From the NCBI GenBank assembly GCA_023416275.1, contig JAEZIB010000116.1, forward strand, positions 1-59,036: a DNA stretch of 59,036 nt, given 5' to 3'. The translations under genes were made by a program, and so were the position numbers. The DNA is from Bacillota bacterium (lineage in GTDB: Bacteria; Bacillota; Clostridia; Acetivibrionales; DSM-1351). Below the pieces are notes generated by a model. The model did not search any database. It saw only the letters and a list, made by a program, of their open reading frames with translations, and had not been told where the DNA came from. This document shows positions 16,724-26,703 of the stretch, in pieces (the stretch's first letter is position 1; every line of letters starts with the position of its first letter).

Positions 16724-17221
16724 TTACACCCCAGTTGATCCAAATCCCCCGCCTCTATCTGTTCCAATACTTTTAACAGAATCAACCTTCGTTAATATCA
16801 TTTTAGGCACTACCTGTAAAACTATTTGTGCTATCCTATCGCCTTTTCTAATAAGATATGTTCCGTTTTTATTTCCCTTCTCATCAAGAGTAAATTTTTC
16901 ATTTATATTTTGATTTTGATTAACAACAGAACTATTATTTACTATTATCCCTAATTCATCCCTGTACCCGCTATCAATGGTTCCTGGTGAATTTGGAATT
17001 CTAATTGGTGTTTTTAAGGATACTCCGCTTCTGGGTCTGACTTGAATTTCATAGCCTTCAGGAATAGCAAGCTTTAGTCCTGTTGGAACCACTATTGTTT
17101 CTCCAGGCAGTATAGTCACTTCCTCCGCAGCATATACATCCATTCCTGCGTCACCTTCGTTTGCATACTTTGGCAGTATTGCGCCTTCCCTGCAAACCTC
17201 AACAAAAACCTCTACTGACAT
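16724..17221 (-). CDS. dut: dUTP diphosphatase
   Basis: A 165-aa trimeric dUTPase converting dUTP to dUMP and PPi. The family motifs are in order: DAGMDVYA (24-31), RPRSGVS (62-68), the uracil-binding loop GTIDSGYRDELGIIV (about 79-93), KGDRIAQIVL and the C-terminal Phe arm DRGGGFGSTGV that closes over the substrate. An extra loop of about 15 residues (NQNQNINEKFTLDEKGNKNG) makes it somewhat longer than the usual 140-150. GGGAGG precedes the ATG. It lies between U32 and hflX on the same strand. Confidence 0.96.
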   Translation of the reverse strand: MSVEVFVEVCREGAILPKYANEGDAGMDVYAAEEVTILPGETIVVPTGLKLAIPEGYEIQVRPRSGVSLKTPIRIPNSPGTIDSGYRDELGIIVNNSSVVNQNQNINEKFTLDEKGNKNGTYLIRKGDRIAQIVLQVVPKMILTKVDSVKSIGTDRGGGFGSTGV

Positions 17222-17353
17222 TATATTTTTCCTCCCTCATTCTAAAATCAATAACTGTTCCGTAATTATTTCTGCAATAAAACATTGATAATTCTACCAC
17301 ACCAATAGATTTTTTATGTGCGAAGTTGAGTAATTTGTGCCTACATATCAACA

Positions 17354-19879
17354 TTATACGCCCCTTTGTAAATGTCCTTTTGTATATCCTTTGGCTCTTA
17401 TTTTCTCAACAACTTTATCCTTTTCTGAGTAATTGCAATTGTCAATTAAACTTCTGTGTAAATTAACAATATCATATATTTCCTGTACACTTTCGTCAAC
17501 AAAGCTAAGTCTCATATATTTAACTCCAGCTTTACTAGCTTGTCCAATAAGCTCAGGAACAAATATAACATTTGAATTAAATATTGTACTTCTGCAATCC
17601 ACACAGTCACATTTGACCAAGAATGATGCACCTTTTCTATCCTTCAGTTGATAAACTCCGTTTTTACATACATTATTGCATTTTTGTGGTATTTTTTCGG
17701 ATACGCTTCCACCTACAGGGCAATACTCACTTGTCATTACCGGTATTTTACCATATATTCCTATTTCTGCTTCAAATTTTCGTGGAATGCTTATGGAATT
17801 AAGTTGCGACAAATTAAGCTCATATGACAGCGTTGCCCCCGAGTATCCTGTTTCCTTCAGGAAATAAATTGACCCACCATTGAGTATATTAAAGGAATAA
17901 TCTCCAATCAGCTTTACACTTTCACCAAGCTTGTCCCTTAATATTTTTGCTGTTCCAATATTTCCCACTAAAAATCCATCAACATCTTGAGAAATATCTC
18001 GTAGATTTTTTTTAAATATTTCAGAATAATTTCCCTTTATTATAGCAGGTATATACGCAATTATTTCCTTACCTTCTTCTCTGCATTTACTTGCTGAATG
18101 TTTTACAGCGTCCTTCAGAAGGCTAACAAATGGCAAATACAATCTATCTGCATTTATTTTATTAAAGTCTAAATTATCAAATTCGCTGTATAGCATTACA
18201 GATATTTTTGCCTTTTCATTTGTATCATGATTTTTTTCTGAGGAAATCGGTACATTTCCCGGGAAATATTCTATAGAACTAACTAATTCATCATTTCCCG
18301 TTATTATTTTTCTCCTTCCCGATAATATCCTCTCATTTTCGAGAAGCTCTGCAGCTTTACGCCTTATATTATTCAGTTCGCTTATTGGTATTACGACATT
18401 ATTATCTATGTTCAAAGTTAGCTCCACAATATTAAAGGGTGTAGACCCCATTTTCCCTAATTGTTCGCTAATTCTTTCCCTTGTCAGAGGTTTATTTACT
18501 GCTTCTTCAGGAAACAAATCACCAAAAGCAGATACACTATTACCACTGTCATCCTTTAGGCACAATACTGGGAGCTGTCCTATTTTTAATGTAAACTCAG
18601 CTGAAATATCTGCTTTTCTGATACCCTTTGCATACGATAAAGCAGCCTGTTCCAGCAACTCCTTATCTGATGTCTTGTAAACTCTACTCCCTTTTTCAAC
18701 TTTTCCTTTTATAACTGATGCCCATACAACATCACCAGAATATGCACGTTTTACAAGCTTCCCATCTCTGACTATCTTTGTAATTATACCTCCTGGACTA
18801 TCTTCAAACAATTTTTTTGACCATATTTCTATGCCATCACCATTTCCAAGCGAATTGTCAAGTCTTATTTTTACCGAATTAGTACCTCTATCCTGATCAA
18901 GAACAGTTCCAAGATATGTACCCCAATTCTTTGGCTTCTCATATGCCATCATATCTGATCCTGTCTTGCCTTGCAGATAGCCCTTTGAAAAGCCTCCCCT
19001 GTTAAAGCTTTGCATAAGCCTGTGCATATCATCTTTAGATACATTATATTCTTTTTTTTCTTTTTTTATATTTCGTTGTTCAATTTGGTCTAAATATTTC
19101 CTATAAATCCTGACAACTGAAGCTACATATTCAGGGCTTTTCATTCTGCCTTCAATTTTAATAGAGCTTACTCCTGCATTAATTAGGTCAGACAAGTTCT
19201 CTATAAAGCAAATATCTTTTGAGCTTAATAAGTATCCGCTATTAATATTATTATTATCCTTCTGTATAGAATACGGAAGTCTGCATGGCTGAGCACATTT
19301 ACCCCTATTCCCGCTACGGCCTCCAATTATGCTACTCATCAAGCATTGTCCTGAATAGGAAATACATAGTGCTCCATGAACAAAAACCTCTATCTCAGTC
19401 GGTGTTGTTAGACAGATTTCTTTTATCTCAGAAAGTGTCAGCTCTCTTGCCAAAACCACTCTGCTAAAGCCCATTTTTTCAAGCTCAGACACACCTTCCC
19501 TGTTATAAGCCGTCGTCTGCGTGCTTGCATGAATTGTCATCTCAGGGATAGCTTTTTTTAAGCTTGAAGCAAGTCCCATATCCTGTATGATAAAGGCATC
19601 CACACCCATCTCATATGCTTTTGCTGCATACACTATTGCCTCCTGCATCTCATCATCTAGGACAAGTGTATTTAAAGTTAAATACACTCTTACTCCTCTT
19701 GTATGAGCATAGTCCACAGCTCTCTGGAGCTCCTCATCATCAAAATTACCTGCAAACTGTCTGGCATTGAGTAGCTTCCCACCCAAGTATACCGCATCAC
19801 ATCCATTTTCCACAGCTGCCAAAAACGCTTCATAGCTCCCAGCTGGAGCTAGAAGCTCAACCTTTTTATTTAAATCCAA
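17354..19879 (-). CDS. U32 family peptidase with C-terminal DUF3656-type region
   Basis: An 841-aa protein. The N-terminal TIM-barrel U32 core starts KKVELLAPAGSYEAFLAAV and carries the signature EVFVHGALCISYSGQC followed by GNRGKCAQPCR, the cysteines that bind an iron-sulfur cluster in U32 proteins. A middle domain (about 330-470) and a second barrel-like half with CNNVC and CDCVDC (about 750-770) follow, as in the long YhbU/DUF3656 class. Relatives RlhA and TrhP hydroxylate rRNA and tRNA bases, so this may be an RNA-modifying enzyme rather than a protease. TTG at 19879 is chosen because GGAGGAG lies upstream; the open frame to 19948 has no such site. Confidence 0.85.
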   Translation of the reverse strand: MDLNKKVELLAPAGSYEAFLAAVENGCDAVYLGGKLLNARQFAGNFDDEELQRAVDYAHTRGVRVYLTLNTLVLDDEMQEAIVYAAKAYEMGVDAFIIQDMGLASSLKKAIPEMTIHASTQTTAYNREGVSELEKMGFSRVVLARELTLSEIKEICLTTPTEIEVFVHGALCISYSGQCLMSSIIGGRSGNRGKCAQPCRLPYSIQKDNNNINSGYLLSSKDICFIENLSDLINAGVSSIKIEGRMKSPEYVASVVRIYRKYLDQIEQRNIKKEKKEYNVSKDDMHRLMQSFNRGGFSKGYLQGKTGSDMMAYEKPKNWGTYLGTVLDQDRGTNSVKIRLDNSLGNGDGIEIWSKKLFEDSPGGIITKIVRDGKLVKRAYSGDVVWASVIKGKVEKGSRVYKTSDKELLEQAALSYAKGIRKADISAEFTLKIGQLPVLCLKDDSGNSVSAFGDLFPEEAVNKPLTRERISEQLGKMGSTPFNIVELTLNIDNNVVIPISELNNIRRKAAELLENERILSGRRKIITGNDELVSSIEYFPGNVPISSEKNHDTNEKAKISVMLYSEFDNLDFNKINADRLYLPFVSLLKDAVKHSASKCREEGKEIIAYIPAIIKGNYSEIFKKNLRDISQDVDGFLVGNIGTAKILRDKLGESVKLIGDYSFNILNGGSIYFLKETGYSGATLSYELNLSQLNSISIPRKFEAEIGIYGKIPVMTSEYCPVGGSVSEKIPQKCNNVCKNGVYQLKDRKGASFLVKCDCVDCRSTIFNSNVIFVPELIGQASKAGVKYMRLSFVDESVQEIYDIVNLHRSLIDNCNYSEKDKVVEKIRAKGYTKGHLQRGV

Positions 19880-20070
19880 AGTCTTACTCCTCCATATAAT
19901 ACTATTACGCAATGTACTGTATAAGCAGTGGCTCATAGCATTGAACATATTTGTGCGCTTTGTCCTAACACCTCGTATGCTCCCATTTCAAATGTAACCC
20001 CACATTTAAATGTAAATTACTCAACTCAGTCCTCTCTCAAGGCATATTTATTCACTTTATACCCAATACC

Positions 20071-20961
20071 TCAAAAGTTATCTAAGCTCTTGTGACCTGA
20101 AAACAATTCAAGTACATACGGCATTATGTCAACCAGCGAATTTATTTGCCTTTTCACGACATCCGCCTTGTTCCCTAAAATGATTACCGGAACCTTGTTC
20201 ATTGTATGTGTCTGAACTGTCACATCCTCAACGTTTCCATGATCGCTGGTAATAATAAGCACATCCTGTTCAAAATCCATTAAGCTGGTCAGTTCTGCCA
20301 AGAAACTATCCAGCATTTCTATAACACAGATAGCTTCGTTCATATTAGCTCTGTGTCCTACAATATCAGTTATAAAATGCTCAAATAAAGTAAAATCATT
20401 ATCTCTGCTTAATTTATATAAATTCTGAGCAGCTTTTTCAGGTGATATAATATTAACACTATAGCCTGATTCTTTTAAAATCTCACCAGTTATGTCATGG
20501 TATAAACCTTTATTATCCAAAAAGTCTACAACAGTTTTAAATTTTAAACCTGCTGCCATACCCATTACAGATGTTACAGACGGTCTGTTTCTTCTATCTG
20601 TCATATCCAGCATTTTAATTAAATATTCGTCCCTATAAACATTTGCGCTTTCAACCTTGAATCCCATATTCTTCAATTCAGAAAACATATTTACCCTATA
20701 TATTATTTCTCTTAGTGAAGATGTGGGCTGCCCACTCATATGTCTGTTAATTGCCGCAGGCGCATTAACTCCTGTAAAAATTGAAGTTTGTCCTGTGGCA
20801 CTCTGAGGAAGACCCTCTATACCCATTGAAGCATCAGCTTTGAACCTTGTTTCCTCTATTAGCTTTGCCAGCACTAAGGATTTGGTTGCATATATTGGAT
20901 TTGTCTGATTATTTTTATTTCCTATTCCAACACCATCAATAAATATAAATATTACGTTCAT
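20071..20961 (-). CDS. Alkaline-phosphatase-superfamily metalloenzyme (phosphomutase-like)
   Basis: A 296-aa protein with the metal-binding layout of phosphopentomutase and independent phosphoglycerate mutase. DGVG at 9-12, SATGQTSIFTG with the Ser/Thr nucleophile near 54-64, TDIVGHR with the Asp/His pair, SDHGNVED, and a late HTMNKVP His are all visible. The large insert domain of iPGM is missing, so it is a compact member with unknown substrate, often annotated as a metalloenzyme-domain protein. It sits between zapA and the U32 gene on the same strand. Confidence 0.75.
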   Translation of the reverse strand: MNVIFIFIDGVGIGNKNNQTNPIYATKSLVLAKLIEETRFKADASMGIEGLPQSATGQTSIFTGVNAPAAINRHMSGQPTSSLREIIYRVNMFSELKNMGFKVESANVYRDEYLIKMLDMTDRRNRPSVTSVMGMAAGLKFKTVVDFLDNKGLYHDITGEILKESGYSVNIISPEKAAQNLYKLSRDNDFTLFEHFITDIVGHRANMNEAICVIEMLDSFLAELTSLMDFEQDVLIITSDHGNVEDVTVQTHTMNKVPVIILGNKADVVKRQINSLVDIMPYVLELFSGHKSLDNF

Positions 20962-21213
20962 TATTGTATCTATTCCCCTTTTTCTTCATATTACTCCACT
21001 ATAGAGATAATGTGAACATAATGCCTTGTTATACCAAAACAAACACTTTATTATCATATTGTACCCAATATAGCTAGTCAATCTTTGTTGTTACAAGTGC
21101 AATTTGACTAGTAAATATGAGTTATAACTTAGTGATTTATTCTAAAACGATAGCACAATATGATATTTGTAGCTTTGTTAACTTGAAGCAAACAATTTTT
21201 ATTACATATTCAC

Positions 21214-21244
21214 CTTTCGCAGTTGAGTATTATAGGTGCGAAAG
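21214..21244 (+). other. Hairpin followed by a T-run, role unclear
   Basis: CTTTCGCA (21214-21221) pairs with TGCGAAAG (21237-21244), followed by ATTTTTTAT on the plus strand. No plus-strand gene ends here. It could stop antisense transcription or be chance. Confidence 0.35.
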
Positions 21245-21322
21245 ATTTTTTATGGGCAAAAGTTGATTTACATATATTAAAATAAATTTATATCCTAATA
21301 GCTCCCTGAAACATAAGAAAAA

Positions 21323-21352
21323 AGCCAGACGAGTATAAATACCCTCTAGCCT
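21323..21352 (-). terminator. Terminator of zapA
   Basis: On the minus strand GGCTAGAGGGTAT pairs with ATACTC(G)TCTGGCT, one bulged G and some G-U pairs, followed by TTTTTTCTT directly after the zapA stop. Confidence 0.7.
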
Positions 21353-21369
21353 TAACTGCAGTAATCAAT

Positions 21370-21816
21370 CTACATATCGTATCCAATCATAGGTTTTTGC
21401 ACAATTGTCTTATTACTCTTACTACTCTTATCAATTGAGTTTCTAACCTCACCAAGCTCAGCCTCTCTCTTTGCTAACTCCAGCTGTAGGGATGTATTTT
21501 TTGAGGACAAAGCAGTATTCTCTTCCTTTAACTGAATGTTTTCGCTTCTGATTCTCTCAAATTCTAACCTCATGGCTTCTTTTTCCTTACTCATTAATGC
21601 CTCATTCTCTCGAGATTTAAAGTAATCATCTGCTACATTTAATGCAGTTAACACTGCAGCAAGCGAGGTGCTAAGCCTGTTATTACGAAACAGTATCTCA
21701 TTCATTTTTCTATCGATATATAAGCCTACTTTCTGCATATATTCATCAGATTCGACTCCTACAAGGGTATAATCATTTCCGGCTATTCTAATAACAACCT
21801 TATTTTTTGAAGTCAA
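21370..21816 (-). CDS. zapA: Cell division protein ZapA
   Basis: A 148-aa cytoplasmic protein that bundles FtsZ and promotes Z-ring assembly. The N-terminal globular ZapA domain (KNKVVIRIAGNDYTLVG, then MNEILFRNNRLSTSLAAVLTALNVADDYF) is followed by a long coiled coil (about 75-130) and a short basic tail. It is longer than the classical 85-110 aa; clostridial members often have such an extended coil. The start is TTG at 21816, downstream of AAAGGAGCTG. Adjacent to U32-type genes, as in many clostridia. Confidence 0.88.
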   Translation of the reverse strand: MTSKNKVVIRIAGNDYTLVGVESDEYMQKVGLYIDRKMNEILFRNNRLSTSLAAVLTALNVADDYFKSRENEALMSKEKEAMRLEFERIRSENIQLKEENTALSSKNTSLQLELAKREAELGEVRNSIDKSSKSNKTIVQKPMIGYDM

Positions 21817-21960
21817 GGTAAATCAGCTCCTTTAAGCTCGCCTAATTACCTTGATTATACTATATAATACTATATTTCGGCAAACATATTATTTCTCTTT
21901 TTTGGTTTTTTATTAAAGTAATTGCATAAAATTAGCATTAGTCCATCTATTCACTATATT

Positions 21961-23478
21961 TTATCTTACCTTAATTAGCTTTCCTGTTTTAGGGTCTATC
22001 ATAATAAGCCAATATCCGAAAGCGCCATATTTAGGTTTGTACCCTTCTGTCTGAGCCCAACTTCCCATGCTTCCGAATGGATTTTCATCTATTGAGTAGA
22101 CACCGGGTATACCACAAATAAAATATTCTTTTCCCGAGCGTCTGTCTAAACGAATTCCAAAAATAATATATCTATATTTATAGTGGGCTAACATAACTTT
22201 AGGATTAAAAAGCAAATATGTTCTTATATTATTTCTAAATAAAATATTATTCAAATAGCCTGGGCTATTTATTTTCCACCAATTGAAGTTTTTGCTTTTC
22301 ATTTTAAATGGATTGTAGCTTTCAAAGCTTTTATTTAGCTCATCCTTTAAATCAGGTAAGTCTAATTCTACTCTACCCTTTATTTTATCCATTTCAATTG
22401 ATGATATATCCTTAAAGTTTTCTTCAACTGACCCCAATATGTCATTATCCTCTAAATTTAGCTCCGGTTCTTTCTTGACCGTTGCATTATTATAAATGCT
22501 TGTAAGTGTTGATGATTTATCGGCATTATAAATACTGGTAATTACCGATTCAAATTTCCCCGAAAAGTTTAATTTCATATCATTAAAGAGGTGGTTATTA
22601 GCCTGAAGCGTAGCTTTTCTGTCCTCGTTTAACATTTCTTTATCATTTATATGTACAGCATCTTTTTTTTCATATTCAATAGATTCTATATTATTTTCAT
22701 TAATTGTAGATATACCCTCTTCTAAAGTGTCAAAAGCCATTTCTTCTTTCGTTACATTATCTATTTCATTCATATAAACTTTTTCAGTACAATTGTTAGA
22801 TTGGTCAAAATCTATTTTATTAGTGTAAACAGCTTCTTTTTCTTTTCCGCTTCTATCTTCAAACAGCTCAAGCTCTTTTCTTTCATCTGTACTCTTGTTA
22901 ATTTTTTCTTTCGACTGGCTATTAATGGCCTCATCGAAGCTATCAGCAGATCTTTTATCTACCATTATACTGCCACTTACATTTTCTGTATTTTTAATAG
23001 TTTCTTTTTTTTCAAAACCCTTTCCCAAACCATCACGAATTTCATTATTCAGATTTTTTTTATCTCCGCTCCTTTCATTATTTAATACATGGCTGTCAAA
23101 TTCACTTCTCCAATCTAGCTCCTCCTTTGCATAAGCAACAAGGGGACATTTTAATACAGGTGAATTACCTGATAATCGCAAAATAATAGCATAAATATTA
23201 ATTTGCTCCAAGGATAAAGAATTTGTACTCACTTTTACATCTGCTCTACCATTTATATTGGGGATATCACAAATGACAGTATAACTTAGGTTGCTATCTT
23301 CTTTTTTAATTCCATAAAGCTGATAAGCGGAGCCCTGCCTATTTAGCAAATTATTCAGTGATAATTGCAGCTTTGCCTGTTCACCATTTATTTCAATCTT
23401 TAGGTAGCCTGATGGATTTCCAACATCATTATCCATACTTTTGAATATATGAAACTGCTTTTGAAATTTATTAGCCAT
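21961..23478 (-). CDS. Uncharacterised three-part protein
   Basis: A 505-aa protein I cannot assign. It has a beta-rich N-terminal domain (about 1-125) opening MANKFQKQFHIFKSMDNDVG, then an acidic, low-complexity middle (about 130-385, rich in Glu, Asp, Asn, Ser, Lys). It ends with a compact aromatic domain (about 390-505) with NWWKINSPGYLNN, HYKYRYIIFGIRLDRRSGKE, CGIPGVYSIDENPFGSM and GYWLIMIDPKTGKLIKV. No signal peptide or membrane segment is visible. This build resembles surface or spore-associated proteins with a disordered linker, but nothing fixes the role. ATG at 23478 with GGAGAA upstream is chosen; the frame is open to 23580. Confidence 0.6.
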   Translation of the reverse strand: MANKFQKQFHIFKSMDNDVGNPSGYLKIEINGEQAKLQLSLNNLLNRQGSAYQLYGIKKEDSNLSYTVICDIPNINGRADVKVSTNSLSLEQINIYAIILRLSGNSPVLKCPLVAYAKEELDWRSEFDSHVLNNERSGDKKNLNNEIRDGLGKGFEKKETIKNTENVSGSIMVDKRSADSFDEAINSQSKEKINKSTDERKELELFEDRSGKEKEAVYTNKIDFDQSNNCTEKVYMNEIDNVTKEEMAFDTLEEGISTINENNIESIEYEKKDAVHINDKEMLNEDRKATLQANNHLFNDMKLNFSGKFESVITSIYNADKSSTLTSIYNNATVKKEPELNLEDNDILGSVEENFKDISSIEMDKIKGRVELDLPDLKDELNKSFESYNPFKMKSKNFNWWKINSPGYLNNILFRNNIRTYLLFNPKVMLAHYKYRYIIFGIRLDRRSGKEYFICGIPGVYSIDENPFGSMGSWAQTEGYKPKYGAFGYWLIMIDPKTGKLIKVR

Positions 23479-23790
23479 GGTGATATTCTCCTTTTGTAAA
23501 TTTATGCTTACAAAACAACAAACTGTACAATGCTTATTTACAGTTAAAAGCCATAATTTGCTCTTAATGTTGAATAACAAATGTAAAATCGTATTAGTTA
23601 TACCTTAACATTAAAATATATGCTTTAATTTATAAACTATGCTACTTTTTTACTTAAATTAAATAGAATTGTAGTAAGATATTCTCATATCACTGTTTAC
23701 ATATGAATTCCTTCAAAGTATAATAATAAATACATGTAAATTTTTTGTTACAAATTTTGTTATTATTTAGAAAAGAGATGTGAATAATTT
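23479..23790. other. Divergent intergenic region upstream of kimA
   Basis: About 310 AT-rich bases between divergent genes. It must hold both promoters. No ydaO-type c-di-AMP riboswitch could be recognised; no gene or strong hairpin seen. Confidence 0.5.
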
Positions 23791-25659
23791 GTGGGTACTA
23801 AGTTAAAAAGATTAATAATAGGGAAGCCTCTTAAAAATGAGGAACTTAAAGGTGAAAAGCTTAATGTCCTTTGGGGACTTCCTTTGTTATCAAGCGATGC
23901 CATTTCATCTGTTGCTTATGCCGGTCAGGAAATACTTCTGGTGTTACTGCCAATAGGAATGTTAGCATACAGGCAAATGGCATATATTTCGTTTGCAATA
24001 ATTGCACTGCTTGCTATTTTAACACTTTCATATAGTCAAACAATAGAAAGTTATCCTAACGGTGGCGGAGCATTTATTGTGGCTAAAGAAAATATAGGCT
24101 TAATTGCTGGTGTTACTGCTGGTTCTGCATTAAGTATTGGGTATATATTAACTGTAGCTGTAAGTATTGCCTCTGGTGTTGATCAGATCACATCTGCTTT
24201 CACCGATTTAGAACACTATAAGGTTCTGATTTGTGTACTGCTTATACTATTTATGACCATAGGAAATCTTAGGGGAGTAAAGGAATCTGCTAAGATTTTT
24301 AGTATACCAACATATTTGTTTATTTTTTCAATTATCATGATGCTGGTAGCTGGTATTGTAAAAATTTATAACGGGTATATACCCGAGCCTGTTGAATTTA
24401 CAAAGAGTACTCTTGAGCCTCTTTCAATAATTCTTATATTGAGAGCATTTACAAATGGCTGTGCTGCCCTTACAGGTGTTGAAGCAGTCAGTAATGCAGT
24501 GCCAAATTTCAAAGCTCCTTCAATTAAAAACGCGAAGAAGGTTTTATTTCTGTTATCGTTCTTTGTTTTAATTGTTTTTGGCGGTACATCTATTATAGCA
24601 AATTTCTACCATGCTAACCCTGAAAATGGAGCATTGCTGATTCAGATATCTGAAATGATTTTTGGACGTTCAATTATATTCTATATTATTACAGGGCTTT
24701 GCTTCTTGATATTAGTTCTTGCTGCAAATACGGCTTTTGTTGGTTTTCCAAACCTTATTTCTGTTATGGCAAAGGAAGGCTATGTACCAAGGCAGCTTAG
24801 CATGAGAGGTGACAGGCTCAGTTTTTCAAATGGAATTATTGTTCTTTCCACTATATCAGCACTACTGGTAATAGTGTTTAATGCCAATGTAACATCCTTG
24901 ATAGGTCTTTATGCTATAGGCGTATTTATTTCCTTTACACTATCTCAAACAGGTATGCTTTTCAAATGGGTAAAGGAAAAGGGTAAGAATTGGATTTCAA
25001 AAGCGGTAATAAACGGCTTCGGTGCTTTAGTTACATTTGTAATTGTAATTGTTATTGCTGTTACAAAATTTACTCAAGGAGCATGGATAGTCGTTATTGT
25101 AATACCTGTGATGATATTCTTAATGCTCAAGGTGAAAAAGCACTATGCTGCAATTGGAAAGCAGCTAAGAATGAATAAAGAAGAACTTGAAAGTGTTCAT
25201 ATAAGACATAATACTTACAGAAACCGAGTAATAGTTCCTATATCAGGCATTAACAAAGCCAGTATAAGGGCTCTCAGATATGCTTCTACAATATCAGACA
25301 ATGTTGTAGCCTTTAATGTAGCAGTTGATGAAGAGGATGCTAAAAAGGTAGCGGAGAGATTCAAGTTACTTGATTCAGATATACAGCTGATTACAAAGTA
25401 TTCTCCTTTTAGAAGAGTTGTAGACCCCTTGCTTAAGTACATTGACTCTACAGAATATGATTATCAGAAGGGCGATATTATAACCGTAATTTTACCTCAA
25501 TTTGTGGTTAGATCCTGGTGGAATAAAATCCTTCACAATCAAACAAGATTATTTATTGAGCGTGAATTGTTGAAGCATTACAAACATATTGTAGTATCTA
25601 CCATGCCTCTTCAGCTAAAGCTTGATGATAAGGTAGTGAAATCTTATAAAGACGAATAG
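23791..25659 (+). CDS. kimA: KimA-family potassium transporter (APC superfamily)
   Basis: A 622-aa membrane protein with about 12 transmembrane helices (about 25-445) and a cytoplasmic C-terminal domain of about 170 residues (USP-like fold in the family). It opens LKRLIIGKPLKNEELKGEKL and keeps LSSDAISSVAYAGQEIL, YPNGGGAFIVAKEN, LTGVEAVSNAVPNFK and RGDRLSFSNGIIVLS, all close to Bacillus KimA (YdaO). That protein imports K+ by proton symport and is inhibited by c-di-AMP. The start is GTG at 23791. Transcribed alone, ending at a shared bidirectional terminator with ksgA. Confidence 0.88.
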   Translation: MGTKLKRLIIGKPLKNEELKGEKLNVLWGLPLLSSDAISSVAYAGQEILLVLLPIGMLAYRQMAYISFAIIALLAILTLSYSQTIESYPNGGGAFIVAKENIGLIAGVTAGSALSIGYILTVAVSIASGVDQITSAFTDLEHYKVLICVLLILFMTIGNLRGVKESAKIFSIPTYLFIFSIIMMLVAGIVKIYNGYIPEPVEFTKSTLEPLSIILILRAFTNGCAALTGVEAVSNAVPNFKAPSIKNAKKVLFLLSFFVLIVFGGTSIIANFYHANPENGALLIQISEMIFGRSIIFYIITGLCFLILVLAANTAFVGFPNLISVMAKEGYVPRQLSMRGDRLSFSNGIIVLSTISALLVIVFNANVTSLIGLYAIGVFISFTLSQTGMLFKWVKEKGKNWISKAVINGFGALVTFVIVIVIAVTKFTQGAWIVVIVIPVMIFLMLKVKKHYAAIGKQLRMNKEELESVHIRHNTYRNRVIVPISGINKASIRALRYASTISDNVVAFNVAVDEEDAKKVAERFKLLDSDIQLITKYSPFRRVVDPLLKYIDSTEYDYQKGDIITVILPQFVVRSWWNKILHNQTRLFIERELLKHYKHIVVSTMPLQLKLDDKVVKSYKDE

Positions 25660-25693
25660 TATTCTTAAACCTTAATTTAAAGCCATAATCGAT

Positions 25694-25730
25694 AAAAGAG
25701 ACAAGTGATTAATACCGACTTGTCTCTTTT
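25694..25730. terminator. Bidirectional terminator between kimA and ksgA
   Basis: A perfect 13-bp stem (25694-25706 with 25718-25730), A-rich on the left and T-rich on the right, so it works for both converging genes. Confidence 0.85.
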
Positions 25731-25736
25731 TAATTA

Positions 25737-26600
25737 TCAGCTGTTTTTTTGTTCCATCAAATTTGACAATTCTCCGAACTTTTCAACTGATAAAACCTCA
25801 CCTCTAACATTCTCATTCAATCCCATGCTGTCAATGATTTGTTTTATCTGTTCTTTACTCTTGTTAAAAATGCCTGCATTTGCTAATCCATTAACAAGAG
25901 TTTTCCTTCTCTGTCCAAAGGAAGCCTTCACCAATCTAAAATAAAGCTCCTTATTCACTTTTACAGGCGGCTCCTTTAAGATGTCTAGTTTTATAACAGT
26001 AGAGTGTACTTCTGGTTGTGGAATAAAGCAATGAGGCGGAACATCAAATATAATCTGCGGATGGGAATAAAACTGCACTGCAACAGATAATGCTCCATAA
26101 TCTTTTATACCAGGCTTTGAAACCATCCTTTGTGCAACCTCTTTTTGTACCATAAAAACCATTCCATCGATACCCTTAACTTCCTCTAAAAATTTCATTA
26201 TTATGGGTGTCGTTATGTAATACGGTAAGTTTGCTACAACTTTTACCCTATCAGCGTTATATTTTTCTTTATACTCATTTATTATAGCTTCAATATCTAC
26301 TTTCATTATATCACTATTAATAATGGCTATATTAGAGAAGCCACTGAGATTGTCATTTAGTGCTGCAATTAGGTGTTTATCAATTTCTACTGCTACAACC
26401 CCAGCGGAAGTAGAAGCCATCTCCTTTGTCATACTGCCAATACCAGGTCCTATCTCAAGTATAAGCGTATGCGCGTCTATTTCAGCTGCAGAGACAATAC
26501 TTTTTACAACACTATCATCATTAAGAAAATTTTGTCCAAGTGTTTTCGTCAGCTTTAAATTATGTTTTTTAATTACTTCCAGCGTATTATTTTTTATCAT
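25737..26600 (-). CDS. rsmA: 16S rRNA dimethyladenosine transferase KsgA/RsmA
   Basis: A 287-aa SAM-dependent methyltransferase that dimethylates the two adjacent adenosines near the 3' end of 16S rRNA. Motif I is LEIGPGIGSMT (about 47-57), and NLPYYITTPI (about 124-133) carries the catalytic NLPY. The C-terminal helical domain ends with the QRRKTLVN segment. GGAG precedes the ATG. It follows the yabE homologue on the same strand, as in Bacillus (yabE-rnmV-ksgA), but the RNase M5 gene rnmV is missing between them. Confidence 0.95.
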   Translation of the reverse strand: MIKNNTLEVIKKHNLKLTKTLGQNFLNDDSVVKSIVSAAEIDAHTLILEIGPGIGSMTKEMASTSAGVVAVEIDKHLIAALNDNLSGFSNIAIINSDIMKVDIEAIINEYKEKYNADRVKVVANLPYYITTPIIMKFLEEVKGIDGMVFMVQKEVAQRMVSKPGIKDYGALSVAVQFYSHPQIIFDVPPHCFIPQPEVHSTVIKLDILKEPPVKVNKELYFRLVKASFGQRRKTLVNGLANAGIFNKSKEQIKQIIDSMGLNENVRGEVLSVEKFGELSNLMEQKNS

Positions 26601-26703
26601 TTGGTCTCCTTTAAGAAAAATAGCTAATCTAAATATCTAGATTAGCTGTAATAGTCCCTTTAAAACTTTATTCTTTTAAAAACATGAAAAACTGGCAAAA
26701 AGC

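Larger units (their letters stand above)
20962..21369. other. Intergenic region between zapA and the phosphomutase-like gene
   Basis: About 400 bases. It holds the zapA terminator at 21323-21352 and a second hairpin at 21214-21244, and it should carry the promoter of the 20961 gene. No gene seen. Confidence 0.5.

Noticed and set aside
23479..23790. Possible c-di-AMP (ydaO) riboswitch upstream of kimA
   Set aside because: The region is uniformly AT-rich and shows none of the conserved purine-rich blocks or long stems of that riboswitch.
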